A DNA stretch of 64,000 nucleotides, taken from positions 6,572,001 to 6,636,000 of the forward strand of contig NZ_CP042437.1 of NCBI RefSeq assembly GCF_007971525.1. Reading direction: 5' to 3'. The DNA comes from Mucilaginibacter ginsenosidivorax (lineage in GTDB: Bacteria > Bacteroidota > Bacteroidia > Sphingobacteriales > Sphingobacteriaceae). The translations under genes and the position numbers were made by a program. Below the pieces are notes generated by a model. It made no database searches, was not told the DNA's origin, and saw only the letters and a list, made by a program, of their open reading frames with translations. Shown in pieces: positions 1 to 8,449 of this stretch. Positions within the stretch are counted from its first letter, which is position 1, and every line of letters starts with the position of its first letter.

Positions 1-25
1 ACGTGAGGGTACCAGGCGGTACATG

Positions 26-50
26 TTACATGCAAACAATTTGCATGTAA
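26..50. promoter_or_regulatory. Perfect inverted repeat, candidate operator
   Basis: The arms TTACATGCAAA (26-36) and TTTGCATGTAA (40-50) are exact reverse complements separated by the 3 bases CAA. There is no T-tract after it, so a terminator is unlikely. The core GCAAA-n3-TTTGC resembles the symmetric sites bound by LacI-type repressors. It lies about 80 bases before the first gene. The role as an operator is inferred. Confidence 0.4.
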
Positions 51-129
51 TTCATCGACAGTCCGAAAGCTTATTTGTATTTCGACAATTTATTAATTAC
101 CAAAATTGATTTAAGCTAAAGCATATGTC

Positions 130-858
130 ATGAATATTAAACACAGTACATTATTGTTGGTTGCGGTTTTTGTAATTTTTGCCGGATTAAGGTTACAGGC
201 ACAGCGCCCCCCTGGTAAGATAGATAGTATAACCGAAAATGATACCGTACGAAGTATCGCGCCATTCTTTACCCCGGCTACCGCATCAAAAAAAGCCCCG
301 AACGCCGAAGGATTTATTCAGCGCTGGTTACTATTAGAGCCCATTAACAAATCAATACGCAGTAATCTTGTTTTCACCGTTAACTACATGAAAACGCAAT
401 TTGAAACCGATTATTTCCCAAACCAGTTTACGGTTATTCCCCGGAATGGAGAAAAAGTTAAAGTCGGCGAACAGGAATTATTATGGCATGCATTGGAAAG
501 CCCCAATTTCAACATTAAATTATTCCGGCTTGCCTATGGGTTAAGGAAACAGACCTATGCCGTACTGTTTTGGGCCGTAACTATAGTAAACAGCCCGCGG
601 GAGATAAAGAATGTAAGATTGGCGGTTGGGTCAAACGGAGGATCAATGTGGTGGCTAAATGGAACAGAGGCGGTAATACTTGATGGGGACAGGCGCATGG
701 TAATGGATGATTGCGTTTCGCTCCGGCTGACACTAAACAAAGGGAAAAATATCATACGCGGAGCAGTAATCAATGGTCCCGGACTCAGTGATTTTTGTGT
801 GCGGCTGCTGGACGAAAAAGGTGCGCCGATAAAAGATGTATCTATCACGCTGCAATAA
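130..858 (+). CDS. Secreted hypothetical protein, beta-sandwich-like C-terminus
   Basis: This 242-residue protein starts with a clear Sec signal peptide (hydrophobic stretch at about residues 8-22, cleavage near LQAQ). I recognise no catalytic motif. The C-terminal third (about 160-242) contains MWWLNG, a series of short alternating strands and LNKGKNIIRGAVING, a pattern seen in all-beta, galactose-binding or PA14-like accessory domains of Bacteroidota carbohydrate loci. It is followed 51 bases later by a GH43 gene on the same strand and is probably cotranscribed with it, so an exported accessory or carbohydrate-binding role in xylan breakdown is the best guess. The function remains unknown. 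Confidence is high that the gene is real and low for its role. Confidence 0.75.
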   Translation: MNIKHSTLLLVAVFVIFAGLRLQAQRPPGKIDSITENDTVRSIAPFFTPATASKKAPNAEGFIQRWLLLEPINKSIRSNLVFTVNYMKTQFETDYFPNQFTVIPRNGEKVKVGEQELLWHALESPNFNIKLFRLAYGLRKQTYAVLFWAVTIVNSPREIKNVRLAVGSNGGSMWWLNGTEAVILDGDRRMVMDDCVSLRLTLNKGKNIIRGAVINGPGLSDFCVRLLDEKGAPIKDVSITLQ

Positions 859-909
859 ATTAACTGATCATCGCATTTAACACCGAATTTGTAAAGCAAT
901 TGAGTTATT

Positions 910-2358
910 ATGAAATCACTAGTAAAGGTATTAAGTACTATAGCCCTGTTCTCATTATTATTAACCCCACAGGCCAATGCACAAGTTGGTAAACCATTTA
1001 TACACGACCCTTCCACCATTGCAGAGTGTGATGGAAAGTACTACACATTCGGAACATTTGGAGGCGGATTAATATCCGAAGATGGCTGGACATGGAATGG
1101 CGGCGGGGTAAGGCCTGGCGGGGGGGCCGCTCCTGATGTATTAAAAATTGGTGACCGCTACCTTATTGTTTATGGCGCCACCGGCGGCGGCCTGGCGGGC
1201 GGTCATAACGGAACAATATTAACCATGTGGAATAAGTCGCTTGATCCAAAATCACCGGATTTTAAATACTCGGAACCTGTTAAAGTTGCCTCGTCTGATG
1301 GTATTGAAGATTGTGACGCTATAGATCCGGGGCTTCTGCTTGACCCAACCGATGGACGGTTATGGTTATCCTACGGCACCTATTTTGGATACATACGCCT
1401 TGTGGAGCTTGACCCTAAAACGGGTAAGCGTGTTGAAGGTAATAAAGCATTAAATATAGCTATTGATTGCGAGGCCACAGACCTGTTATACCGGGATGGG
1501 TGGTACTATTTGCTTGGAACACACGGCACATGCTGCGATGGCCCAAACTCAACTTATAATATTGTTGTTGGCCGCTCCAGGAAAGTAACAGGGCCATATC
1601 TTGATAATATGGGAAGGGATATGTTGAAAGGCGGTGGCAAAATGGTAGTGGCAGCCGGCGACAGGCTGATTGGGCCAGGACATTTTGGACGTATTATAGT
1701 TGGCGATGGCGTTGAAAAAATGTCTTGCCACTATGAGGCAGATCTGGATCAAAGTGGCCGTAGCGTATTAGGTATCCGTCCGTTACTATGGAAAAACGGA
1801 TGGCCGGTGGGAGGTGATAACTTTAAAGAAGGAACTTACGAGATTGAATCTGAGCGCAGGGGATATGCCCTTGAATTAGGGGTTGATTTTACGAGAATGC
1901 CCGGAGGCATGCGATTTAACCGCAATAATGATGAACCTGTGAAACCGGTACCATCCCAGGAGTTGGCAGATGTAGTTAAAGGCTGGCCAGCCGGCAACAT
2001 TGGTGTGCGGATAAGTGATTATATGTTTCGCCCACATCAAAAATGGGCAATTTCGCCAGTCGCTGGCGCTGGGGGATACCTGGGCGGACCATATTATAAA
2101 ATAGTAATTGCCGGAACAGACCGTGCTTTGGCAGCAACAGCCGAAGCTGAGCTTGTGACCGTGCCGGCGTTTACCGGAGCGCCGGAGCAATTATGGCGAA
2201 TTGACCAGCTGACGGATGGAACATATAGGATTATGCCAAAGGTGATTCCGAACTCGGGGGAAAAGCTGGCTTTAGTTTCATCTGGCGACAGCACGCCCAC
2301 ACTCGTCAAATTTGATATGAATAGTGATAATTCCAAGTGGAATTTCAGGACTCACTGA
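910..2358 (+). CDS. GH43 family glycosidase with ricin-type C-terminal domain
   Basis: Secreted protein of 482 residues with a signal peptide ending near ANAQ (about residue 25). The five-bladed propeller of clan GH-F starts at once: FIHDPS carries the likely catalytic base D33, CDAIDPG the conserved second Asp, and CEATDLLYRDGWYYL the region of the acid Glu. Family GH43 enzymes remove arabinose or xylose from arabinoxylan or arabinan. From about residue 340 the sequence becomes a beta-trefoil-like module with QKW, EQLWRI and SKWNF motifs typical of ricin-type CBM13 domains. The gene lies between a small secreted protein and a CE1 esterase in the xylan cluster. The family is firm; the exact linkage cut cannot be read from sequence. 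Confidence 0.85.
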   Translation: MKSLVKVLSTIALFSLLLTPQANAQVGKPFIHDPSTIAECDGKYYTFGTFGGGLISEDGWTWNGGGVRPGGGAAPDVLKIGDRYLIVYGATGGGLAGGHNGTILTMWNKSLDPKSPDFKYSEPVKVASSDGIEDCDAIDPGLLLDPTDGRLWLSYGTYFGYIRLVELDPKTGKRVEGNKALNIAIDCEATDLLYRDGWYYLLGTHGTCCDGPNSTYNIVVGRSRKVTGPYLDNMGRDMLKGGGKMVVAAGDRLIGPGHFGRIIVGDGVEKMSCHYEADLDQSGRSVLGIRPLLWKNGWPVGGDNFKEGTYEIESERRGYALELGVDFTRMPGGMRFNRNNDEPVKPVPSQELADVVKGWPAGNIGVRISDYMFRPHQKWAISPVAGAGGYLGGPYYKIVIAGTDRALAATAEAELVTVPAFTGAPEQLWRIDQLTDGTYRIMPKVIPNSGEKLALVSSGDSTPTLVKFDMNSDNSKWNFRTH

Positions 2359-2385
2359 TGTCATGTCAATGATAAAATGACGGGT

Positions 2386-2450
2386 AGTCTTTAGTCCAAA
2401 GTCTTAAGTTCTAAGCCAAAAAAGAAAAATTCAACTTTAGACTTAGTACT
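2386..2450. repeat. Heptameric direct repeats followed by inverted copies
   Basis: Four consecutive 7-base units occur at 2386-2413: AGTCTTT, AGTCCAA, AGTCTTA and AGTTCTA. They are followed at 2437-2450 by TTAGACT and TAGTACT, which are inverted versions of the same unit. The whole could fold into an imperfect hairpin between the GH43 stop and the CE1 start. The phasing of 7 is seen directly; no function is known to me. Confidence 0.5.
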
Positions 2451-2510
2451 GTTGGCTAAATACTATTTTGTTGAAAGGCGATCTGGAAATACAACGAACT
2501 TGAAATGTAA

Positions 2511-3650
2511 ATGATCAACGATATGAATTCAAAATGTTTAGTTATAATGTTAATGGCCACATTGGCCGGTAGCATTTGTAAAGCTCAAACCGGCACAGGC
2601 GAGATCAAAGAAGATTTCCGGTCTTCAAGCCTTAACCAGCCTGGCCAGGAATATCCCCAGGTTAATTCGCAAGGTTATGCACGTTTTCGTATAAAAGCAA
2701 CAAAGTCCGACAGTATACGGGTTACCTTAGGCCTGGGCGGAAGAGGCGGGACTAAACTGGTGAAAGGTACCGACGGATATTTTTCGGGCACAACGGAAGG
2801 GTCAATGGATGAGGGTTTCCATTACTACCACTTAATAGTTGACGGAGGCATTTTTAATGACCCGGGCACATTAAATTATTACGGTTCTACCCGTTGGGAA
2901 AGCGGTATAGAAATACCTGCTCATGACCAGGACTTTTATGCCTTAAAGGATGTACCTCACGGTAATGTGCAGCAAATACTTTTTCCTTCAAAAAGTACAA
3001 ATACGCAGCGAAGGGCCTTCGTTTATACGCCTCCGGGATACGACAAGGAAAGATCGAAGAAATACCCGGTGTTGTATTTGCAGCATGGCTGGGGCGAAGA
3101 TGAGACTGCATGGAGCAACCAGGGCCATGCCAACCTGATCATGGATAACCTGATTGCCGAAGGCAAAATAAAACCTTTTATTATAGTGATGACCTATGGC
3201 ATGACCAACGATATTAAAATGAAACCTGGTGGCTTAAGGGATTTTAAGATAGATGCTTTTGAAGCAGTGTTAACAGATGAATTGGTACCTTATGTGGATG
3301 CCAATTTCCGTACAGTTGCCGATAGGGCACACCGCGCCATGGCAGGGTTATCAATGGGCGGCATGGAAACGCATTTAATAACACTTGCCAAGCCCGATGA
3401 ATTTGCCTATTACGGTCTTTTAAGCGGTGGGATTTATACACCTGCTGAATTAAAAGATAAACCTAAGGCTAAACTTATTTTTATAAGTTGCGGCAGCAAG
3501 GAAAATCCTGCTGGCGTAAATAATGCTGCGGCTGCATTAAAAGAAGCAGGCTACAATGCTGTATCTTTTATTTCAGAGAATACTGCCCATGAGTTTCTAA
3601 CCTGGCGCCGCAGCCTGAAAGAACTTGCGCCGCTGCTGTTTAAAGACTGA
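2511..3650 (+). CDS. CE1-type carbohydrate esterase with N-terminal E-set domain
   Basis: Secreted 379-residue esterase of the esterase-D/CE1 alpha/beta-hydrolase group, whose members release ferulate or acetate from xylan. The signal peptide covers about residues 6-25. An immunoglobulin-like E-set domain of the CBM48 type spans about 48-140, then the hydrolase. VYTPPGYD opens the catalytic domain, the nucleophile S281 sits in GLSMGG, and H360 in NTAHEF is the probable triad His. An ATG at 2523 is an equally plausible start and gives a tighter signal peptide. It is paralogous to the esterases at 5824 and 21412. A rho-independent terminator follows the stop. Feruloyl versus acetyl specificity is unresolved. 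Confidence 0.85.
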   Translation: MINDMNSKCLVIMLMATLAGSICKAQTGTGEIKEDFRSSSLNQPGQEYPQVNSQGYARFRIKATKSDSIRVTLGLGGRGGTKLVKGTDGYFSGTTEGSMDEGFHYYHLIVDGGIFNDPGTLNYYGSTRWESGIEIPAHDQDFYALKDVPHGNVQQILFPSKSTNTQRRAFVYTPPGYDKERSKKYPVLYLQHGWGEDETAWSNQGHANLIMDNLIAEGKIKPFIIVMTYGMTNDIKMKPGGLRDFKIDAFEAVLTDELVPYVDANFRTVADRAHRAMAGLSMGGMETHLITLAKPDEFAYYGLLSGGIYTPAELKDKPKAKLIFISCGSKENPAGVNNAAAALKEAGYNAVSFISENTAHEFLTWRRSLKELAPLLFKD

Positions 3651-3678
3651 GCTGCCTTGTTGTGTTAATATATTAAGT

Positions 3679-3717
3679 GCGCTTAATTGTGAATAAAGCA
3701 ATTAAGCGTGTTTTTTT
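3679..3717 (+). terminator. Rho-independent terminator
   Basis: A perfect 10-bp stem CGCTTAATTG / CAATTAAGCG (3680-3689 with 3699-3708) has a 9-base loop and is followed by a run of seven T (3711-3717). It ends the transcript of the CE1 gene. It also argues that the next gene starts downstream at 3750. Confidence 0.8.
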
Positions 3718-3749
3718 GCTATTTATGCATATTACACCATAAACCAACC

Positions 3750-5327
3750 ATGAGCAAAATTTTCAATAACTATTTTCTGGGATTCGCTTTTTTTTTATTG
3801 GCTACCTCCGCGGCTTTGGCACAAACGGCTCATAATCCGATTATCTCCGCGGACGTACCTGATATTTCAATAATCAGGGTAGGTAATACTTATTACATGA
3901 GCAGTACTACTATGCATATGAGCCCCGGAGTGCCGATCATGAAATCTACAGATTTGGTTAACTGGAAACTTGTTAGCTATGCATATGATATTTTGGATGA
4001 TACTGATGACCTAAATCTAAACAATGGCAAGAGTAGCTATGGGCGAGGTTCGTGGGCAAGCAGTCTGCGTTATCACAATGGCGTTTACTATGTATCTACT
4101 TTTGCGGGCAATACCGGCAAAACTTATATTTATACAACGCATAATATTGAAAAAGGCCCGTGGAAGGCTATATCCTTTAAACCAAGCCTGCATGACCACT
4201 CCTTGTTTTTTGACGATGATGGCAAAGCTTATATGATTTATGGAAGCGGGCGCATCATGTTGGCGCAATTGAAGGATGACCTGTCGGGCTTAAAACCCGA
4301 CACAAAGCCACAGGTGTTAATAGAGAACGCCAGCCTGGCTGCCGGACCGAATTTAGGATTGCCGGCAGAAGGCTCGCAGATGTTCAAAATCAACGGGAAA
4401 TATTACCTGTTCAATATTTCGTGGCCACGTGGCGGAATGCGAAGTGTTCTTATTCACCGGGCAGATAAAATTACCGGCCCATATGAAGGCCGCCTGGCAT
4501 TACAGGACAAAGGCGTAGCCCAGGGTGGTTTGGTAAATACACCAAACGACCGGTGGTTTGCCTACCTTTTCCGCGATTTTGGTTCAGTAGGCCGGGTGCC
4601 TTACCTGGTGCCGGTAAAATGGGAAGATGGCTGGCCTGTATTGGGCATAAATCATCAGGCGCCCGATACTGTAGCGTTACCGGCAAACAAACCGTTAATG
4701 CCGGGAATCATCTCATCTGATGAGTTTAACCGCAGGCGCGGCGAACGCAATTTACCCCTGGTTTGGCAATGGAACCATAACCCAGATAATCAATTATGGT
4801 CGCTAAGTCAGCGTAAGGGATACCTCAGGTTAACTACAGGGAGGCTTGATACTACTTTAATTACGGCGAGAAATACGCTTACACAGCGCACATTTGGCCC
4901 TGAATGCTCGGCCATTACAGCTATTGATGTATCCGGCCTTAAAGATGGTGATTGCGCCGGGCTTGCGTTGTTACAGCAAAAATTTGGATGGGTGGGTGTA
5001 AAGGTTAAAAACGGGAATAAGTTTATCGTTATGGTAAATGCGCAGGGTGGTTCGCCGGCAGAGTTGGCAAGTATTCCGTTAGCCCAAAACAGGGTGTATT
5101 TAAAGGCCGCGTGTGATTTTAAGGATAAGGCCGACAAAGCCTATTTTTATTATAGCATCGACGGAAATAATTGGGTGTCAATTGGCAACACGCTTCAAAT
5201 GGCGTATACTATTCCTCATTTTATGGGTTACCGGTTTGGCCTTTTTAACTACGCCACAAAAGTTACGGGCGGCTATGCCGACTTTGATTATTTTCGGTTA
5301 AGCGATAAAATCGCGGCTCTGCAATAA
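3750..5327 (+). CDS. GH43 beta-xylosidase/arabinofuranosidase
   Basis: Secreted GH43 of 525 residues. I chose the ATG at 3750 (MSKIFNN, good signal peptide ending near ALAQ) over an upstream in-frame ATG at 3708 because the latter lies inside the terminator hairpin. The propeller has VPDIS with the likely base D38, HDHSLFFDDDG with the modulating Asp, and LPAEGSQ with the likely acid Glu. After about residue 320 comes a C-terminal beta-sandwich (about 330-520) of the kind found in GH43 subgroups with beta-xylosidase or arabinofuranosidase activity. Its place among esterases supports a role in arabinoxylan side-chain or oligosaccharide breakdown. Confidence 0.85.
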   Translation: MSKIFNNYFLGFAFFLLATSAALAQTAHNPIISADVPDISIIRVGNTYYMSSTTMHMSPGVPIMKSTDLVNWKLVSYAYDILDDTDDLNLNNGKSSYGRGSWASSLRYHNGVYYVSTFAGNTGKTYIYTTHNIEKGPWKAISFKPSLHDHSLFFDDDGKAYMIYGSGRIMLAQLKDDLSGLKPDTKPQVLIENASLAAGPNLGLPAEGSQMFKINGKYYLFNISWPRGGMRSVLIHRADKITGPYEGRLALQDKGVAQGGLVNTPNDRWFAYLFRDFGSVGRVPYLVPVKWEDGWPVLGINHQAPDTVALPANKPLMPGIISSDEFNRRRGERNLPLVWQWNHNPDNQLWSLSQRKGYLRLTTGRLDTTLITARNTLTQRTFGPECSAITAIDVSGLKDGDCAGLALLQQKFGWVGVKVKNGNKFIVMVNAQGGSPAELASIPLAQNRVYLKAACDFKDKADKAYFYYSIDGNNWVSIGNTLQMAYTIPHFMGYRFGLFNYATKVTGGYADFDYFRLSDKIAALQ

Positions 5328-5428
5328 CCTGGTGATTACCGGTATCGGATAATTTCTTTTGCTTTCACTTAAAGCAGGAATACACGTTAAATAAAGCAAA
5401 CCATCATTGTAAGTCTCGGTATAAACAA

Positions 5429-5457
5429 CAGTGTTACAATTACATTAATCAGTGTTA
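5429..5457. promoter_or_regulatory. Direct repeat CAGTGTTA with 21-bp phasing
   Basis: CAGTGTTA occurs at 5429-5436 and again at 5450-5457, exactly 21 bp apart (two helical turns). Direct half-sites with this phasing suit AraC-family DNA-binding domains, and the HTCS in this locus ends in one. The assignment is inferred. Confidence 0.3.
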
Positions 5458-5517
5458 TGCCGAAATTGGCAATCACTCTACATTGCAGCACTGTTCTATT
5501 AATGAAACAAACTTAAA

Positions 5518-5539
5518 GTCAGGATACAGTCAGGATACA
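5518..5539. repeat. Perfect 11-bp tandem duplication
   Basis: GTCAGGATACA occurs twice back to back (5518-5528 and 5529-5539), one helical turn per unit, within the promoter region of the CE1 gene at 5824. It could be a binding site pair or a replication-slippage duplication. Confidence 0.6.
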
Positions 5540-5621
5540 GATGTTATGTCAAGTATGAATTTAAAATAGTATTGCAGCAGCAACCTTAAGTATTGTATCG
5601 TGAAAACTCAAAAAAATGCAT

Positions 5622-5657
5622 AAAAAACATGGTTAACACATGTTAACCATGTTTTTT
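5622..5657. promoter_or_regulatory. Long palindrome, candidate operator or terminator
   Basis: Two perfect 17-bp arms, AAAAAACATGGTTAACA (5622-5638) and TGTTAACCATGTTTTTT (5641-5657), flank the dinucleotide CA. A partial copy, TGTTAACC plus TTGTTAACCATGTTT, recurs at 5707-5730, about 166 to 94 bases before the next start codon. The recurrence favours a protein-binding site. The A and T flanks also make a bidirectional terminator possible, though a 2-base loop is too short for an ideal one. Confidence 0.5.
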
Positions 5658-5823
5658 ATATAATATATTGATTATGAGTTGTTTGTGTATAAATAAACTA
5701 AAATTATGTTAACCTTTGTTAACCATGTTTGCTTAATCACCAGCCACCTGAATAGTATGTTTCGCAATTAATTTATGAATAACATAACACTGATATCCTC
5801 TTAATAAGATAAGAATAAAAACG

Positions 5824-6969
5824 ATGAAAAACCTGATAACCCTTTTTTTCCTTTTGTTACTTTCATGCCTAAAAGCCAACTCCCAGGACAACAAAGCGCC
5901 GGGTATAGGCTTTTCTGGAGGTGTACCTGCTACTACAAATATCAGAGGTGCACAGTACCCGCTTATTTTGCCCAACCATCATGTAATGTTTCGGTTAAAG
6001 GCCCCTGATGCCCAAAAGGTACAGATAGAGTTGGGGAAAAAATACGATCTCGTGAAGGGGGATGATGGCTTTTGGAGTATTACTACCGATTCAATAGGCG
6101 AAGGATTTCATTATTATTCGCTTTTGATAGATGGCATAGCGACAGCCGATCCTGCAAGCGAAAGTTTCTATGGCATGGGCCGAATGGCCAGCGGTATAGA
6201 AATTCCTTTTGCCAAAGGGGACTATTATGCAGAAAAAGATGTGCCGCACGGTGATATCAGGATAAAAAGATATTATTCAACAGTTACCAAATCCTGGCGA
6301 CAGGTTTATATCTATACCCCGCCCGGTTATGACGCCAACATAAGCGAAAAATACCCGGTTCTTTACATTTTGCATGGTGGCGGCGAAGATGAACGCGGCT
6401 GGGCTACCCAGGGAAAAACGAATATGATTATGGATAATCTTATTGCAGAGCGGAGGGCCAGGCCAATGTTGGTTGTAATGCCCGATGCCAATTTGGGCGC
6501 AGCCGCATTTGGCGAAGATGGGTTGAAGACATTTGAGACAGAAATGAAGCAATGCATTATTCCCTTTATCGAAAAAAACTACCGGATTAAAAACTCCGGC
6601 GAATACCGTGCACTGGCAGGCTTATCAATGGGGGGGCTTAATACGCTCTATACGGGCATATATAATACCAATTCCTTTTCATACCTGGGCGTGTTCAGTT
6701 CCGGTTGGATTTCGCCTATGCAAAATAATATTGCCAACACACAATATGAATATATGAAGCAAAACACTTCAAAGATCAACAGTAACCTGAAGTTATTTTG
6801 GATATCAGAAGGTGGCAAAGAGGATATAGCCTATAAAAATGGTCAAATAATGCTGGCCAAACTGGATGAACTGAACATACATCATATTTATTACGAATAT
6901 CCCGGAGGCCATACATGGCCGGTATGGAGGAATAACCTTTACAACTTTGCCCCGCTTTTATTTAAATAA
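5824..6969 (+). CDS. CE1-type carbohydrate esterase with N-terminal E-set domain
   Basis: Secreted 381-residue esterase, signal peptide ending near KANS (residue 20). A CBM48-like E-set domain (about 35-130, with YGMGRMASGIEIP at its end) precedes an esterase-D-type alpha/beta-hydrolase. YTPPGYD opens the catalytic domain, S268 in GLSMGG is the nucleophile, and H363 in GGHTWPVW the triad His. It is closely related to the second half of the double esterase at 21412: the order GVPATTNI-GAQYP-GMGRMASG-DVPHG matches almost block for block, which indicates paralogy by duplication. Likely substrates are feruloyl or acetyl esters of arabinoxylan. It is probably cotranscribed with the GH43 65 bases downstream. 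Confidence 0.85.
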   Translation: MKNLITLFFLLLLSCLKANSQDNKAPGIGFSGGVPATTNIRGAQYPLILPNHHVMFRLKAPDAQKVQIELGKKYDLVKGDDGFWSITTDSIGEGFHYYSLLIDGIATADPASESFYGMGRMASGIEIPFAKGDYYAEKDVPHGDIRIKRYYSTVTKSWRQVYIYTPPGYDANISEKYPVLYILHGGGEDERGWATQGKTNMIMDNLIAERRARPMLVVMPDANLGAAAFGEDGLKTFETEMKQCIIPFIEKNYRIKNSGEYRALAGLSMGGLNTLYTGIYNTNSFSYLGVFSSGWISPMQNNIANTQYEYMKQNTSKINSNLKLFWISEGGKEDIAYKNGQIMLAKLDELNIHHIYYEYPGGHTWPVWRNNLYNFAPLLFK

Positions 6970-7034
6970 TAATGCTAATGTTTAATGGGCGATAAATGAA
7001 ATCGATTAACAAAAAAGATAACAAACTATAAATA

Positions 7035-8375
7035 ATGAAGGATTTTAAAAAATGCGCGGCGCTAATGGTATCTATCTTATGGTTCAATTGTTTAATGGCA
7101 CAAAACCCCCTTATACAAAACCAGTTTACTGCCGATCCTTCGGTACGTGTTTTTAATAACATGATATACCTTTACCCTTCACATGACATTCCCGCTACGC
7201 CGGGGCATGGCCGGGCTGGCTGGTTTTGTATGCAGGATTATCATGTGTTCTCGTCATCTAACCTAACCGATTGGGTGGATCACGGCGTAATTGTAAGCCA
7301 AAATAAAGTGCCCTGGGCCGACTCGGCGGCATATAGTATGTGGGCTCCTGATTGTATTGAGCGGGCAGGAAAATATTATTTTTATTTCCCGGCCCCAGCC
7401 AAATCCGGTGGTCCTAAAGGGTTTTCGGTAGGTGTTGCAGTAGCCGATAAACCCTACGGTCCATTTGTTCCGCAACCGTTGCCCATAGCCGGAATTCATG
7501 GTATCGACCCCAATGTGCAAATTGACAAGGACGGGCAGGGGTATATTTACTGGGCGCAGGGAAACCTTTACGGCGCTAAACTTAAAGCTAATATGCTTGA
7601 ACTGGCATCAGAGCCGGTAAAACTTGAAGGCTTCCCTGATAAGGGATTAAAGGAAGGGCCTTATTTATTTGAACGAAAAGGTATTTATTACATGACCTAT
7701 CCGCATGTGGCCGATAAAACAGAACGGCTTGAATATGCCATGTCTGACAATCCCCTGGGGCCCTTTAAATATGCCGGGGTACTTATGGACGAATCAGCTT
7801 CGGGTTGCTGGACAAACCATCAATCTGTTATCGAATTTAAAAATCAATGGTACCTGTTTTATCACAATGACGACTTATCGCCAGCCTTTGATAAAAACCG
7901 GGCTGTACGGGCCGATAGCTTATTTTTTAATGAGGACGGCACTATCCGAAAGGTCATCCCTACATTACGTGGCATTGGCGTAACCGCGTCATCAAAAAAA
8001 ATACAGATAGATAGGTATAGCGCCAAAAGCGAGGATGGAGTAGGGGTGGAGTTTATAGATACGCTAAACAAATTCAAAGGGTGGAAAACGATTTTCAATA
8101 AAACTAATTCATGGATAAAATATAACAGTGTGCTTTTTGGCAAACAAACAGCAGGGTACGTTAGCGTAAACGCCTGGTCGGCAACCGGCGGAACGTTATT
8201 AATTAGCACAGAAGATAATCTGCGCAAGGTTATAGCAAGAGTTGCCATACCAAAAGGTAACAATTGGAGCGTTGTTAAAAAAGCTTTAATATCGATGCCT
8301 ACAGGCATGAAAAATATTATTGTGCAAACAGAAGGCAGCGGCCGTGTAGAAGTTGACTGGATAAGCTTCAATTGA
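7035..8375 (+). CDS. GH43 family glycosidase with C-terminal CBM6
   Basis: Secreted 446-residue enzyme, signal peptide ending near LMAQ (residue 23). The GH43 propeller shows TADPS with the likely base D34, GIDPNVQIDKDG with the modulating Asp, and LKEGPYLFERKG with the likely acid Glu. Residues about 320-446 form a beta-sandwich ending in GRVEVDWISFN, the usual end of a CBM6 module that binds xylan or other glucan chains. It probably removes arabinose or xylose from xylan chains. It is the last plus-strand gene before the convergent HTCS, with a strong hairpin in between. Confidence 0.85.
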   Translation: MKDFKKCAALMVSILWFNCLMAQNPLIQNQFTADPSVRVFNNMIYLYPSHDIPATPGHGRAGWFCMQDYHVFSSSNLTDWVDHGVIVSQNKVPWADSAAYSMWAPDCIERAGKYYFYFPAPAKSGGPKGFSVGVAVADKPYGPFVPQPLPIAGIHGIDPNVQIDKDGQGYIYWAQGNLYGAKLKANMLELASEPVKLEGFPDKGLKEGPYLFERKGIYYMTYPHVADKTERLEYAMSDNPLGPFKYAGVLMDESASGCWTNHQSVIEFKNQWYLFYHNDDLSPAFDKNRAVRADSLFFNEDGTIRKVIPTLRGIGVTASSKKIQIDRYSAKSEDGVGVEFIDTLNKFKGWKTIFNKTNSWIKYNSVLFGKQTAGYVSVNAWSATGGTLLISTEDNLRKVIARVAIPKGNNWSVVKKALISMPTGMKNIIVQTEGSGRVEVDWISFN

Positions 8376-8409
8376 ATACTACTTACCGAAAGTTTCGTGA
8401 TAAACCTAC

Positions 8410-8449
8410 CAGCGTGTAAACATATTGAGATAAATATGTTTACACGCTG
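8410..8449. terminator. Strong hairpin between convergent genes
   Basis: A perfect 17-bp stem (8410-8426 with 8433-8449) and a 6-base loop lie between the convergent GH43 and HTCS genes. Only a weak T-rich tail follows, so it is a likely but not classical terminator, possibly serving both directions. Confidence 0.6.

Larger units (their letters stand above)
5328..5823. other. Regulatory-looking intergenic region with several repeats
   Basis: This gap of about 500 bases contains no credible gene. It holds an 8-base direct repeat CAGTGTTA at 5429 and 5450, a perfect 11-base tandem repeat at 5518-5539, and a near-perfect palindrome at 5622-5657 with a partial copy at 5707-5730. A weak Bacteroidota -7-like TATGTTTC lies at 5756. 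It is the most repeat-rich intergenic region in the window and probably carries the promoter for the CE1/GH43 pair downstream. Confidence 0.5.

Noticed and set aside
555..1019. Antisense open frame of 154 codons across the first two genes
   Set aside because: Overlaps two supported plus-strand genes; composition looks like a shadow frame.
3708..3749. Upstream ATG extension of the GH43 gene at 3750
   Set aside because: It begins inside the terminator hairpin and T-tract and adds a non-signal-like leader; 3750 gives a proper signal peptide.
7862..8371. Antisense open frame of 169 codons opposite the GH43-CBM6 gene
   Set aside because: Lies wholly within a well-supported gene on the other strand and shows no domain.
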